This document shows positions 6,621 to 14,447 of a DNA stretch of 28,237 nt, one piece after another. How positions within the stretch are numbered: the first letter of the stretch is position 1; each line of letters starts with the position of its first letter. Origin of the DNA: an uncultured Faecalibacterium sp. (GTDB taxonomy: Bacteria; Bacillota; Clostridia; Oscillospirales; Ruminococcaceae); contig CAAHET010000123.1 of assembly GCA_900772565.1 (NCBI GenBank), positions 1 through 28,237 on the forward strand. Direction: 5' to 3'. The position numbers and the translations under genes are program-made. The notes below the pieces were generated by a model. That model did not search any database. It saw only the letters and a list, made by a program, of their open reading frames with translations, and was not told the origin of the DNA.

Positions 6621-6626
6621 ATAATA
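6621..6626 (-). promoter_or_regulatory. Extended -10 box for the 84-aa gene
   Basis: Minus-strand TGTGG followed by TATTAT (6621-6626); no convincing -35. Leader to the start codon would be about 150 bases. Confidence 0.4.
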
Positions 6627-6729
6627 CCACAAAACAATCGTAAATAATAGAATAGAACCGCATAGTATATGCAACAAAATCGGCATTGACAAAAAACATT
6701 CAAAGTATTGCGGAAAGGAATTGGTGAAT

Positions 6730-7662
6730 ATGGCATATCAGACAAGCTGTGCATCTTATACCAGCGGCCGGGTGGGCTTGACCAGCGCCACCGCCGTGGT
6801 TGCCGATGCCGCCGGGCGGGAGCAGACCCAGCACGGCAGTCCGCTGTTCCCCATTGCCTGCTACGCCGAGGACCTTTCCAGCTACTCGGTGGCGTGGCAC
6901 TGGCACGAGGAATTTGAGTTTATTCTGGCGGCGCTGGGGCCCATTCATGTGGATGTAAACAAGACCCGCCTGACCCTGCAGACCGGGCAGGGCGTGTTTA
7001 TCAACTCCGGAGCGCTGCACGCGGTAGAGCCTGCCGAGGGCAAGGCGCTGCTGCATTCCGGCGTGTTCCAGCCCCGGCTTGTCGGCGGCATGGACACCGT
7101 ATTCTGGCAAAAGCTCATCCGCCCACTCTTGCAGCCCGGCACACCGCCCTTCTTTTTGCTGGACGAGGCCGTGCCATGGCAGCGGCAGGTGCTGCTCTGT
7201 CTGCGGGAGGCGTGGAAGGGCGTGGCGGACGAGCCCTTTGACTACGAGAACCGGGTGCGGTACCATCTTACCGCTGCCCTGCGGCTGCTCATTACCCAAT
7301 GCGTCAGCGGCAAGGTGAAGGTATCGGAGCAGGAACAGATCGCCTCGGAGCGGATGAAGCAGATGCTGCGCTATGTAGAGGAGCACTACGCCGAGGAGCT
7401 GACCGTGGAAAAGCTGGCTGGATGCGTAGCCCTGAGCGAAAGCGCCTGTCTGCGCAGCTTCCGGCAGTTTCTGGGCATCACGCCTATCCAGTACGTCAAG
7501 CAGTTCCGGGTGGAAAAAGCCGCCGAGCTGCTGCGCTCCACCCGGCTCAAGACCGGCGAGGTGGGGTTGGAATGCGGCTTTTCCGACGCCAGCTACTTTA
7601 TCAAGACCTTCCGGGAGATCAAGCACTGCACTCCCCGGGAGTACCGCATCCGTTTTTGCTGA
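6730..7662 (+). CDS. AraC family transcriptional regulator with N-terminal cupin
   Basis: 310-residue cytosolic DNA-binding protein. An N-terminal cupin sensor domain carries WHWHEEFEFILAALGPIHV and later GQGVFINSGALHAVEP; the histidines and glutamate match cupin metal- or ligand-site positions. The C-terminal AraC/XylS double helix-turn-helix (about residues 210-305) shows LTVEKLAGCVALSESACLRS, then the family signature VGLECGFSDASYFIKTFREI and TPREYR. The organisation is typical of sugar-responsive regulators in Firmicutes. The start was put at ATG 6730, 10 bases after AAAGGA; in-frame GTG at 6724 and TTG at 6721 are too close to that site. Its target is not evident, since the neighbours are convergent or divergent. 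Confidence 0.88.
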   Translation: MAYQTSCASYTSGRVGLTSATAVVADAAGREQTQHGSPLFPIACYAEDLSSYSVAWHWHEEFEFILAALGPIHVDVNKTRLTLQTGQGVFINSGALHAVEPAEGKALLHSGVFQPRLVGGMDTVFWQKLIRPLLQPGTPPFFLLDEAVPWQRQVLLCLREAWKGVADEPFDYENRVRYHLTAALRLLITQCVSGKVKVSEQEQIASERMKQMLRYVEEHYAEELTVEKLAGCVALSESACLRSFRQFLGITPIQYVKQFRVEKAAELLRSTRLKTGEVGLECGFSDASYFIKTFREIKHCTPREYRIRFC

Positions 7663-7680
7663 ATAAAAATAAAAGCTAAA

Positions 7681-7722
7681 AATGCAATGCCGGACAGCTT
7701 GTGGGCTGCCCGGCATTGCATT
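7681..7722. terminator. Palindromic terminator repeat, copy 1
   Basis: AATGCAATGCCGG (7681-7693) and CCGGCATTGCATT (7710-7722) form a perfect 13-base stem around a loop with a further partial stem. It is shared by two convergent genes and overlaps the stop codon of the acetyltransferase (7721-7723). Nearly the same sequence recurs at 9753-9790. Confidence 0.85.
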
Positions 7723-8518
7723 ATAAAATTATCCCCTGCCAGCGCTTCGGCGGGATGACCGGCTCGGTGACAAAAGCTTCAGGGTTTGGGGCAAGAACGT
7801 GGCGGGTGACCCGGAAAAGCCCCTCGGCGTCGCACAGGATGCACTTTGCATCGCCGAATTTCGTGTTCCGGGCTGCGCCGCAGTCCAGATACGCCTGTTC
7901 CAGCTTGACGAAATCCTCCGAGATGTGCGGCTGCTGCGCGTTGTAGTGGCGGCGCATATAGACTGTGTGCTGCGCCCCGGCTTCGTCCACCACGGTCAGC
8001 TGCAGGGGCTTGTCGGTCAGGCGGTTCGGGACGTTCAGCACCTCCTCCACACTGTGGATAAAAGTGTTGCGGGCATGGGTGACCCCCAGCAGCAGCACCT
8101 TGCCGTGAACTGCCCGCAGCCGGTCGTAGCAGCCGCCGGGGGTGCAGGGAGTGTTGGCGTTCAATTCCCCTTCTATGTAAGCAGTCGCCCCCTTGCCGTA
8201 AGCTGCCATGCTGTGGGTGGGGTGCAGCGAGCGCACCACGCCGGGGCGCTGCCGGAACAGCTCCGGCAGAATGCCCACACAGCACGGGCTGCGGCGCACA
8301 TCGAACACCCGGTTCTCCTCGTTGATGAACCGCCATGTGTGGGTGGGCAGCAGCAGCAAGCCATCTGCAAAAAATTCCATCAATGCGTCCAGAACCGTAT
8401 CTGCACCGCCCTCCACCGCGCCGATGGCCTTCATGGAGGAATGGATCAGGATGGTCTCGTTCCCTGTCAGCCCCATTGCTGCAAGGTCGCGCTTGAGGTC
8501 AGCCTTTGTATATGCCAT
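7721..8518 (-). CDS. AAC(3)-family aminoglycoside N-acetyltransferase (antibiotic NAT fold)
   Basis: 265-residue protein of the Antibiotic_NAT family (COG2746), which transfers acetyl from acetyl-CoA to the 3-amino group of aminoglycosides; many chromosomal members have other or unknown substrates. Family landmarks: ETILIHSSMKAIGAVEGGAD near the N-terminus, LLLLPTHTW, VGILPELFR, RSLHPTHSMAAYGKGA (the conserved R-S-x-H-P-x-x-S motif), and GKVLLLGVTHARNTFIHSVEE. The start at 8518 has AAGGAG 8 bases upstream. It is divergent from a GntR/FCD regulator with palindromic sites between them, suggesting regulation by that protein. Whether it confers resistance cannot be told from sequence. Confidence 0.88.
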   Translation of the reverse strand: MAYTKADLKRDLAAMGLTGNETILIHSSMKAIGAVEGGADTVLDALMEFFADGLLLLPTHTWRFINEENRVFDVRRSPCCVGILPELFRQRPGVVRSLHPTHSMAAYGKGATAYIEGELNANTPCTPGGCYDRLRAVHGKVLLLGVTHARNTFIHSVEEVLNVPNRLTDKPLQLTVVDEAGAQHTVYMRRHYNAQQPHISEDFVKLEQAYLDCGAARNTKFGDAKCILCDAEGLFRVTRHVLAPNPEAFVTEPVIPPKRWQGIIL

Positions 8519-8552
8519 GTTGTTTCTCCTTTTCGGGCATTTTTCTGTACCC

Positions 8553-8581
8553 AGTTTACCGCCTTTCGGGCAGCAAAGCAA
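8553..8581 (-). promoter_or_regulatory. Predicted promoter of the acetyltransferase gene
   Basis: Minus strand: -35 TTGCTT (8576-8581), 17-base spacer, -10 TAAACT (8553-8558), 35 bases before the start codon. A second possible -10, TATAAT (8733-8738), lies upstream without a good -35. Confidence 0.55.
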
Positions 8582-8676
8582 GCCGGTACGCAAAAAAGGC
8601 CAATACCCTGCTGCATTTACCGGAGACAATCCGGTGTCTGCCGGATATGCGCTCTTTCAGCTTTTTTAGCAAAATC

Positions 8677-8686
8677 CTGTATACAG
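8677..8686. promoter_or_regulatory. Candidate GntR operator 1 (CTGTATACAG)
   Basis: Perfect 10-base palindrome with TGTATACA core, of the kind bound by FCD-type GntR regulators. About 100 bases upstream of the predicted acetyltransferase promoter. Confidence 0.5.
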
Positions 8687-8883
8687 CGCATCACCTCGCC
8701 GTGCTGCCACGAAACAAGCGCAACACCTTGCAATTATATCATTTGACAATTATTCTCTGTTTTCTTTGTACATTTGGTACAGCAGCCGCTTTACCACGGC
8801 ATTTCATCAGCACTTTCCCTACGCTATGAAGTAGTATATCAATCTTTCCATTTCCTGTGCAGCTCCGTGCGCAAGCGCAAAAT

Positions 8884-8895
8884 CTTGTATACAAG
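8884..8895. promoter_or_regulatory. Candidate GntR operator 2 (CTTGTATACAAG)
   Basis: Perfect 12-base palindrome sharing TGTATACA with the site at 8677, placed 27 bases upstream of the gntR -35 box. Suggests autoregulation and joint control of the divergent acetyltransferase. The rest of the 471-base intergenic region (8519-8989) shows no coding signal. Confidence 0.6.
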
Positions 8896-8921
8896 TATCT
8901 AAATAAGGTTCCGTTTCGGCA

Positions 8922-8950
8922 TTGACATTCCGCTGCCGGAACGGTACAAT
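8922..8950 (+). promoter_or_regulatory. Sigma-A promoter of the GntR/FCD gene
   Basis: TTGACA (8922-8927), 17-base spacer, TACAAT (8945-8950). The spacer contains an inverted repeat TTCCG-CTGC-CGGAA (8928-8941), a further possible operator. Confidence 0.88.
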
Positions 8951-8989
8951 GATAATAAGCTTAATTTACCGGATAAATGGAGAACGACT

Positions 8990-9691
8990 ATGGCTACATT
9001 ACAGCACACGGATGAGCTCTATCATATTCTCGAGGACGAGATCTGCGCATTGAAGATTCTGCCCGGGGAAGCGCTGAGCGAAAACCAGCTGTGCAAGCGG
9101 TTCGGCGTTTCGCGCACCCCCATCCGCAGCGTTTTACAGCGGCTGGAGCAGAACCGCTTTGTGCAGATCATCCCCTGCAAGGGCACCATCGTCACTGCTA
9201 TCGACATCGGCGTGGTGGATCAGCTCATCTTCCAGCGTGTTGCGGTGGAGGGCATGGTGTTCCGGGATTTTGTGCAGAGCTGCTCACCCATGGAGATCCT
9301 TGCGGTGGAACACCTTTATAATATGCTGCTGGAAGCCGCTGCGGGGCGCAGCGACCCGGAAAATTTTGATTTCAACCACTTCCTCAGCTGCGACCTTGCC
9401 ATGCACGAGTACTGGTTCCGCAAAACCAGCAAGGAGTACCTTTGGGAGCAGATGACCCGTCCGCAGGCAGACTATTCCCGCTTTATCCGTCTGGACATCG
9501 TAGGCGCGCGCAACGTGCCCAGCGTTGTCAGCGAACACGCCGAGATGCTGCGCATTCTGCGGGAGAAAGATCTGGACGCCATCGAGCCGCTGATGCGCAC
9601 CCACCTGTACGGCGGCGTGAGCCGCATGGGCAGCAAGATCTACTCGGACGAATACCGCATCTACTTCAAACTGCCGGAGGGCAAAAAATAA
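8990..9691 (+). CDS. GntR family transcriptional regulator, FCD (FadR-like) subfamily
   Basis: 233-residue repressor-type protein. An N-terminal winged helix (about residues 8-70) contains LPGEALSENQLCKRFGVSRT followed by PIRSVLQRLEQ, the GntR DNA-reading signature. The all-helical C-terminal FCD domain carries the metal-binding set D-L-A-M-H, V-S-E-H and R-T-H-L at the usual spacing, so it probably senses an organic acid through a bound metal. ATG 8990 is preceded by GGAGA and a consensus promoter. The divergent acetyltransferase and shared palindromes suggest it regulates both itself and that gene. Confidence 0.9.
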   Translation: MATLQHTDELYHILEDEICALKILPGEALSENQLCKRFGVSRTPIRSVLQRLEQNRFVQIIPCKGTIVTAIDIGVVDQLIFQRVAVEGMVFRDFVQSCSPMEILAVEHLYNMLLEAAAGRSDPENFDFNHFLSCDLAMHEYWFRKTSKEYLWEQMTRPQADYSRFIRLDIVGARNVPSVVSEHAEMLRILREKDLDAIEPLMRTHLYGGVSRMGSKIYSDEYRIYFKLPEGKK

Positions 9692-9729
9692 AAAGGCAGC
9701 TACACAAAGCACTGTGCAGCCGCCCTTTT
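9691..9729 (+). terminator. Terminator of the GntR gene
   Basis: A stem of about 12 bases with two mismatches (GGCAGCTACACA near 9695 with TGTGCAGCCGCC ending 9724) is flanked by an A-run and TTTT. It starts at the stop codon. Confidence 0.65.
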
Positions 9730-9752
9730 GCGGAAAAGTTATTTTTATTTTA

Positions 9753-9793
9753 GCAATGCCGGGCAGCCTGCGGGCCGCCCGGCATTGCATTTT
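9753..9793. terminator. Palindromic terminator repeat, copy 2
   Basis: GCAATGCCGGGC (9753-9764) with GCCCGGCATTGC (9777-9788), followed by ATTTT. Near-identical to copy 1 at 7681-7722, including the loop half (CAGC.TG.GGGC). Lies between the convergent GntR and HD genes, behind an independent terminator. Confidence 0.8.
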
Positions 9794-9802
9794 CCCAGAA
9801 AA

Positions 9803-10459
9803 TCACAACACCTTTGCACCGTTTGCGGTCAGTTTGAAGGTCGCGCCCAGCATATCCGCTGCGCCGCGGCACATCAGCATCCGCTGCAAAAAGATCTCGA
9901 AGTACTCGTACATGCTGCAAATGTCCGTGTCAATCTGCAAGTTCAGTGAAATGACCTTTTTGTCCAGATCGATCTTCAGGGTCTGATCCGTGACCGCGTA
10001 GTTCACCCGGTCGTGGATGTCAAAGGTCGCCTTGGGCTTTTCGCGCACACGGCTGCGGCGCACATCGGTCTTGTCGCCGATGATGAGCGCCGCCGACACC
10101 GCATCCACTGCGCCGCCGGTGGATTCATCATGGTTGGAGATGGCTGACACGATGGTGATGCGATCCGCAACGCTCAGGTCGTATTGCTTTAAAATCTCAT
10201 TCGCCAGCAGCCCGCCGTATTCTGCGTGGCGGCTGCGGTTGATGGCATTACCGATATCGTGCATATAGCCTGCAATGCGGGCAAGCTCAATCTCGTGCTC
10301 CGAGTAGCCGAACTTTTTCAGGATGTGCGCGGCAGTCTCTGCCACCCGGACGCAGTGCGCCTTGGAGTGGTCGGTATAACCAAGCAGGCCGAGGTTTCGG
10401 TCGCCCTTCTTCAGCAGCTCGTTGACCTCTTCATTATTTTTGATTTCTTTATATGTCAT
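9803..10459 (-). CDS. HD-domain metal-dependent phosphohydrolase
   Basis: 218-residue cytosolic protein with the HD superfamily metal site: H35 (HSKAHCVRVA), H67-D68 (GYMHDIGNA), H78 (RSRHAEYGG), H110 (ISNHDES) and D129 (IIGDKTD). HD proteins hydrolyse phosphate esters such as nucleotides or cyclic dinucleotides; the substrate here is not evident. The C-terminal region (about 150-218) is beta-rich, with NLQIDTDICSMYEYFEIFLQ, resembling stand-alone HD hydrolases of Firmicutes. The start at 10459 has AAAGGA 10 bases upstream; a longer reading to 10498 lacks a ribosome site. A near-consensus promoter lies upstream. Confidence 0.85.
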   Translation of the reverse strand: MTYKEIKNNEEVNELLKKGDRNLGLLGYTDHSKAHCVRVAETAAHILKKFGYSEHEIELARIAGYMHDIGNAINRSRHAEYGGLLANEILKQYDLSVADRITIVSAISNHDESTGGAVDAVSAALIIGDKTDVRRSRVREKPKATFDIHDRVNYAVTDQTLKIDLDKKVISLNLQIDTDICSMYEYFEIFLQRMLMCRGAADMLGATFKLTANGAKVL

Positions 10460-10503
10460 GTTCGTTGCATCCTTTATTGTTTCAGTCTGAGAAAACACTT
10501 ATT

Positions 10504-10532
10504 ATTGTAGTAGCCGCGCCCCGCAGATGCAA
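10504..10532 (-). promoter_or_regulatory. Promoter of the HD phosphohydrolase gene
   Basis: Minus strand: -35 TTGCAT (10527-10532), 17-base spacer, -10 TACAAT (10504-10509), 45 bases before the start codon. Confidence 0.75.
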
Positions 10533-10715
10533 TCAAATCCGAGTAAAATCTTTGTGCAAAGCCTGTTTTCTCCCTTACCGGCACGTTTCTACGCAAAACG
10601 TCCGGCCGTGTTCAGTAGGTCTTTTCGTGCAATGGTCAGTTGATGCATCTTGCTTTCTCTTTGTTAGGTCTGCTCGTCAGTAAGTTCTTTCCATTCCTTT
10701 CCCCTTCTCTGCGTC

Positions 10716-10744
10716 TTGACAAGCAGTTTTCTTCTGATTACAAT
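10716..10744 (+). promoter_or_regulatory. Sigma-A promoter of the AI-2E permease gene
   Basis: TTGACA (10716-10721), 17-base spacer, TACAAT (10739-10744). Its position excludes the longer reading frame that opens at 10640 and supports the ATG at 10814. The rest of 10533-10715 shows no coding signal. Confidence 0.88.
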
Positions 10745-10813
10745 ACGAAAAAAGAATCCGCAGAGGGTCTTTTTGCAAATTACAGCCGCAGGCTCCGGGA
10801 AAGGAACATCATC

Positions 10814-11935
10814 ATGGAACCGAAAACAAAACAGTATCTGCTCGTAACCGTTGTAGGGGTAACACTTTTTGTTGCACTGCTGCGTTTTTCTGCCGTTCTG
10901 GCCTTTGCTGCCGATCTTGTAGATCTGGTACTGCCTATTCTGGCAGGTGGCATTCTGGCGCTTTTTATCAATGTACCTATGACTGGGCTGGAAAAGCGGT
11001 TGAAAAGACTGTTCTGTAAGGCTAAAAAGCAGCCGTCGAACAAAACCATCCATCTTCTCAGCTTTTTCATCACCTTGTTGGGCGTTATTCTGGTATTGGT
11101 ACTGGCTCTGACCTTGCTGATTCCGGAGCTTGTGCAGTCCTTTCACAGTCTTTATGTGCAGATCGAGGCCAACATTCCCCGCTGGACCGCCTATCTCAGC
11201 GCACAGGACTCTGACATGGGTTGGCTGATGAACTGGCTGGAAGGCATCAACTGGGAACAGCTGCTGCACAAGGTCACCGCCAGTATCGACACCGTGCTGG
11301 TCAATGCGGTAGGTGCTGTATCTGCCACGGTGAACATCGTGGTGACCGCATCTTTTGCCTTGATCATCTCCATCTATATGTCTCTTGGAACAGAAAGCCT
11401 TTGCCGCCACGCCCGCACACTGGTATGTGCCTATCTGAAACCTGACTACGCCGCCGGGCTGTTGAAATTCTGTCGGCTGTTCCGTCAGTCCTTCGCAAAC
11501 TTTCTGACGGGGCAATGCAGTGAGGCGGTGATCCTCGGTGTTCTCATGACTCTGGCGTTTTCCATTTTTAAGATTCCCTACGGCAGTCTGGTGGGCGTGC
11601 TGACCGCCATCTGTGCCATCATCCCCTATGTAGGTGCACTGATCTCCTGTGTGGTCAGCGTGTTCCTTGTGCTTTTGGTAGACCCTGTGCTGGCCGTGCG
11701 ATGCCTCATCGTTTATCTTGCCGTGCAGTTTATTGAAAACCAGTTCATCTATCCCCGTGTGGTGGGAAAATCTGTGGGGCTCTCTCCGCTTTACACCCTT
11801 GTGGCCGCCATGATCGGTGGAAATCTTTTTGGCATCATTGGCATTATTTTCTTTATTCCCCTGACAGCGGTAATCATCGAGCTTGTAAAAGAGGACGCTT
11901 GCCGACGCCTGCGCACAAAAGAAACCTTGCAATAA
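10814..11935 (+). CDS. AI-2E family transporter (PerM/UPF0118)
   Basis: 373-residue membrane protein of the AI-2E/PerM family, whose members export varied small solutes or exchange cations; few are characterised. About eight membrane helices: two near the N-terminus (residues 6-24 and 28-46), one at about 75-100, then a soluble stretch with EANIPRWTAYLSAQ, and a C-terminal helix cluster. That cluster carries the family signatures FKIPYGSLVGVLTAICAIIP and YVGALISCV, then ENQFIYPRVVGKSVGLSPL. ATG 10814 follows AAAGGAAC and lies 70 bases after a consensus promoter. It is monocistronic, ending at a bidirectional terminator shared with the convergent MATE gene. Confidence 0.9.
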   Translation: MEPKTKQYLLVTVVGVTLFVALLRFSAVLAFAADLVDLVLPILAGGILALFINVPMTGLEKRLKRLFCKAKKQPSNKTIHLLSFFITLLGVILVLVLALTLLIPELVQSFHSLYVQIEANIPRWTAYLSAQDSDMGWLMNWLEGINWEQLLHKVTASIDTVLVNAVGAVSATVNIVVTASFALIISIYMSLGTESLCRHARTLVCAYLKPDYAAGLLKFCRLFRQSFANFLTGQCSEAVILGVLMTLAFSIFKIPYGSLVGVLTAICAIIPYVGALISCVVSVFLVLLVDPVLAVRCLIVYLAVQFIENQFIYPRVVGKSVGLSPLYTLVAAMIGGNLFGIIGIIFFIPLTAVIIELVKEDACRRLRTKETLQ

Positions 11936-11945
11936 ACACCAAAAC

Positions 11946-11986
11946 AGACCCCAGCGGGCACGCGAGCCTTGCCGGGGTCTATTTTT
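11946..11986. terminator. Bidirectional terminator
   Basis: AGACCCC (11946-11952) pairs with GGGGTCT (11974-11980), followed by ATTTTT on plus; on minus the stem is followed by GTTTTGG. Lies between convergent permease and MATE genes. Confidence 0.8.
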
Positions 11987-12077
11987 ATCATTGCACGGAA
12001 CACCGGCGAATTTTTTTCGCGTCACATTCTCTGTAAGTGAAACCCGTCAGAACAAAGCACCTCTTCACTGCACGAAA

Positions 12078-13421
12078 TCATTGAGATACCGCTGCTTTAT
12101 CCGCTGGCCACGATCTTCTGAGCGCCGCATAGGAAACAAGGAAGTTTGCAAGCCAACCTGCCGGGACTGCAAGCCAAACAAAAGCAATGCCAAAACGCGG
12201 TGCACAAATCAAAGCAACAGACAAGCGGATTGCAAGGTTTACCATATTTGCAATAAGAAACGGCCGCATAATCCCAAGTCCGCGAAGAACGCCATCAGTT
12301 GCCATCTTGATGCCCATGAAGATGAAAAAGTAACCAAGCCATCTCATATAATCACCGGACACCTGATAGGCCAACGCGGTTCCGTCTTTTCCCAAGAACA
12401 ACGAGGAGATCTGTGTGTGCAGTGTTTCAATGACCACGAAGGCAAGAACTGCAAAGCATAGATCCAACACCAGTGCAGCATGATAACCTTTTTTGATACG
12501 CTCAATTTTCTTTGCGCCAAGATTCTGGGATACAAACGGCGAAACTGCATTGCCGATGGATACGAAAATCAGCGAAAAAACATTTTCTACCCGCATCGTT
12601 GCCGCATACCCGGCAAGTGCCTGTGTGCCGAAGGGATTTACCACTGCCTGCACGATCATCATACCGATAGACACTGTGGACTGCTGCAAAACCGACGGTA
12701 CCGCAATGCGAAGCATAGAATACAGCTCCTGCCGGTCAAACCTGCTAAAGGAGCTCTTGTATTGCCGCATCCGAGACAGAAAGATCAAAAACGAAAACAC
12801 GGCAGAAATTCCTTGTGCGATCAAGGTCGCAAGGGCTGCACCAAACACCCCCAGACCAAGACCAGCCACCATCCAGAGATCCATAAAAATATTCAGGATA
12901 GATGAGAATATCAGCAGTCCCAACGGAATTTTGGATTCACCGATGGAAGTGAACATGGTGGAAAGAATGTTGTACATGAATAGAAACGGGAAACCCACAA
13001 AGTAGACACGCAGATACAATACTGCTTCTTCCAATATATCGGCAGGGGTCTGTAATCCGCTCATCATGAAATGGGAAAAGCAAAAGCCAAAGACACCAAG
13101 GACAATGCTTAAAATCAAAAAGCTGATCAAGGATGTTGAGACAATGGTTTTCATTTTACCATAATTTTTTGCACCAAAATAGCGGCTTACAAGCACACCG
13201 GCACCCACACCGGCGCCAAGCGCCACACAAATGAAAACATTGGTTAGTGCAGCACAAGCACCAACAGCAGCAAGTGCCGAGGAGCCAACAAATTGACCAA
13301 CTATTATGGAATCGGCCATATTGTATACTTGTTGAAAAAAGCTGCCAAGGATCATCGGCATTGCAAAAACAGTCAGCGCTTTAAGGGGTGGATCCGTGAT
13401 CAAATATTCATCTTTCGACAT
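12078..13421 (-). CDS. MATE family multidrug/cation efflux transporter
   Basis: 447 residues and about 12 membrane helices in two homologous halves. MATE landmarks: FAMPMILGSFFQQVYNMADS and IIVGQFVGSSALAAVGA at the start, LGAGVGAGVLVSRYFGAKN in helix 3, and the second-half counterpart VPSVLQQSTVSIGMMIVQAV with AGYAATMRVENV. It exports organic cations or drugs using a Na+ or H+ gradient. The start at 13421 is preceded by GGAAGGAA. The gene and its 410-base upstream region are visibly richer in A+T than the flanking genes, suggesting acquisition from another lineage. It is convergent with the AI-2E permease. Confidence 0.93.
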   Translation of the reverse strand: MSKDEYLITDPPLKALTVFAMPMILGSFFQQVYNMADSIIVGQFVGSSALAAVGACAALTNVFICVALGAGVGAGVLVSRYFGAKNYGKMKTIVSTSLISFLILSIVLGVFGFCFSHFMMSGLQTPADILEEAVLYLRVYFVGFPFLFMYNILSTMFTSIGESKIPLGLLIFSSILNIFMDLWMVAGLGLGVFGAALATLIAQGISAVFSFLIFLSRMRQYKSSFSRFDRQELYSMLRIAVPSVLQQSTVSIGMMIVQAVVNPFGTQALAGYAATMRVENVFSLIFVSIGNAVSPFVSQNLGAKKIERIKKGYHAALVLDLCFAVLAFVVIETLHTQISSLFLGKDGTALAYQVSGDYMRWLGYFFIFMGIKMATDGVLRGLGIMRPFLIANMVNLAIRLSVALICAPRFGIAFVWLAVPAGWLANFLVSYAALRRSWPADKAAVSQ

Positions 13422-13442
13422 GATTATATTCCTTCCAAAATT

Positions 13443-13471
13443 CGTTTATCGTAATTTTTATCGCAAGTCAA
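13443..13471 (-). promoter_or_regulatory. Possible proximal promoter of the MATE gene
   Basis: Minus strand: TTGACT (13466-13471), 17-base spacer, TAAACG (13443-13448). It would give a very short leader of about 15 bases. The -10 is poor. Confidence 0.35.
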
Positions 13472-13494
13472 GAAATTAGTACAACTTTCAAGCA

Positions 13495-13511
13495 GCATAT
13501 TTGCGATATGC
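13495..13511. promoter_or_regulatory. Inverted repeat upstream of the MATE gene
   Basis: GCATAT-TTGCG-ATATGC, a perfect 6+6 dyad between the distal and proximal candidate promoters; a plausible repressor site. The remaining 13512-13730 holds AT-rich DNA with no coding signal. Confidence 0.4.
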
Positions 13512-13628
13512 ACTCCAACGCAGTTGCATTAAAAAGTTGAATCGTTATAAAATATGCTCCACATCTTCCATTGCAGCATTTTGAACTACAACAATTTTCC
13601 TTTCTCCCTTCAAAATCTACTCTATCCA

Positions 13629-13657
13629 AGTATACCACGCTTTTTTATAACAGAAAA
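13629..13657 (-). promoter_or_regulatory. Distal promoter of the MATE gene
   Basis: Minus strand: -35 TTTTCT (13652-13657), 17-base spacer ending GCGTGG, -10 TATACT (13629-13634). Near-identical in key positions to the P1 peptidase promoter at 15690-15718. Gives a leader of about 200 bases. Confidence 0.6.
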
Positions 13658-13730
13658 GCTTCCGCTTGCATTAACCCCTAATTTCTATCGCCCGTAAAAA
13701 ACACTTTTGGATCTCTCATTCTTAGAAGCG

Positions 13731-13776
13731 AAAAGCCGTCCGCCTTACAGGATAACCTGCACGGGAGAACGGCTTT
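13731..13776 (-). terminator. Terminator after the FUSC-like gene
   Basis: AAAGCCGT (13732-13739) pairs with ACGGCTTT (13769-13776) around a 29-base loop, with TTTTCG after the stem on the minus strand. Confidence 0.6.
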
Positions 13777-13832
13777 CACATTTATAATACTTTATGCCAC
13801 TTGCCTTGCATCATGTGGCAGGTGTTCCTATA

Positions 13833-14384
13833 TCAAGAATGTACGAACGACCGGAAGAGTCCCTTGACTTTCTCCCAGAAGGCCACGACCTTCTCACGCG
13901 GCAAAAAATAATTGACCAGCAATGCCACAATGACGCCCACCGCTGTATCGAAGATGCGGTTAAGAGCGTAGGAGACGTAGGTTTCCACCGGAGTACTGAA
14001 CAGCACGATGCAGAGCACAACACCGCCCGGCTGTACACCACCGGGCCAGAAATACTGGCACAGCAAAATCAGCACCACGATAGCCGCTCCCAGCAGCAAT
14101 GCCAGCAGCATACTGTGGCCGCCCTGCGGATAAAACCGCAGATATACCCAGAACACCACAATAGACAGCAGGCCGCCAATGAGGGTGCCGAACAGACGGT
14201 TTCCACCATTTTTGATCGAGTCCTGCATATCGGTGCCAAGGCCGAAAATAACACCGATGCAGGCAAACGCAGGATTGCGCTCCAGCAAGCAATAGATAAC
14301 AGCCACCAGCATAGCCGTCGCTGCGGTTTTGATGGTACGCCAGCCTATATGCAGCCGAAAATCTTCGTGTGGGATCTGAAACAT
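13833..14384 (-). CDS. FUSC/aromatic acid exporter family membrane protein (183 aa)
   Basis: Membrane protein matching the N-terminal domain of the aromatic acid exporter family (ArAE_1, formerly DUF939), related to the FUSC superfamily. After a short cytosolic start (IPHEDFRLHIGWRTIKTA) come about six helices. They include LERNPAFACIGVIFGLGTDM and QDSIKNGGNRLFGTLIGGLL, the family's conserved G-N-R-x-x-G-T-x-x-G core, and later SYALNRIFDTAVGVIVALLV. It lacks the C-terminal cytosolic domain seen in longer members, so it may act as an oligomer. ATG 14384 is preferred: GAGGAGG is 9 bases upstream, versus 3 for the in-frame TTG at 14390. Confidence 0.85.
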   Translation of the reverse strand: MFQIPHEDFRLHIGWRTIKTAATAMLVAVIYCLLERNPAFACIGVIFGLGTDMQDSIKNGGNRLFGTLIGGLLSIVVFWVYLRFYPQGGHSMLLALLLGAAIVVLILLCQYFWPGGVQPGGVVLCIVLFSTPVETYVSYALNRIFDTAVGVIVALLVNYFLPREKVVAFWEKVKGLFRSFVHS

Positions 14385-14418
14385 TTCCAAATTCCTCCTC
14401 TTTTTGCTCTACCGTTTC

Positions 14419-14447
14419 AGAATACCACAGGGCCTTGTTGGATACAA
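14419..14447 (-). promoter_or_regulatory. Promoter of the FUSC-like gene
   Basis: Minus strand: -35 TTGTAT (14442-14447), 17-base spacer ending TGTGG, -10 TATTCT (14419-14424). A hairpin (GGCCTTGT/ACAAGGCC, 14431-14451) covers the -35 and could be an operator. Confidence 0.6.

Noticed and set aside
10640..10813. N-terminal extension of the AI-2E permease from a TTG at 10640.
   Set aside because: A consensus promoter (10716-10744) lies within it and the ATG at 10814 has a proper ribosome site and begins the first family helix region.
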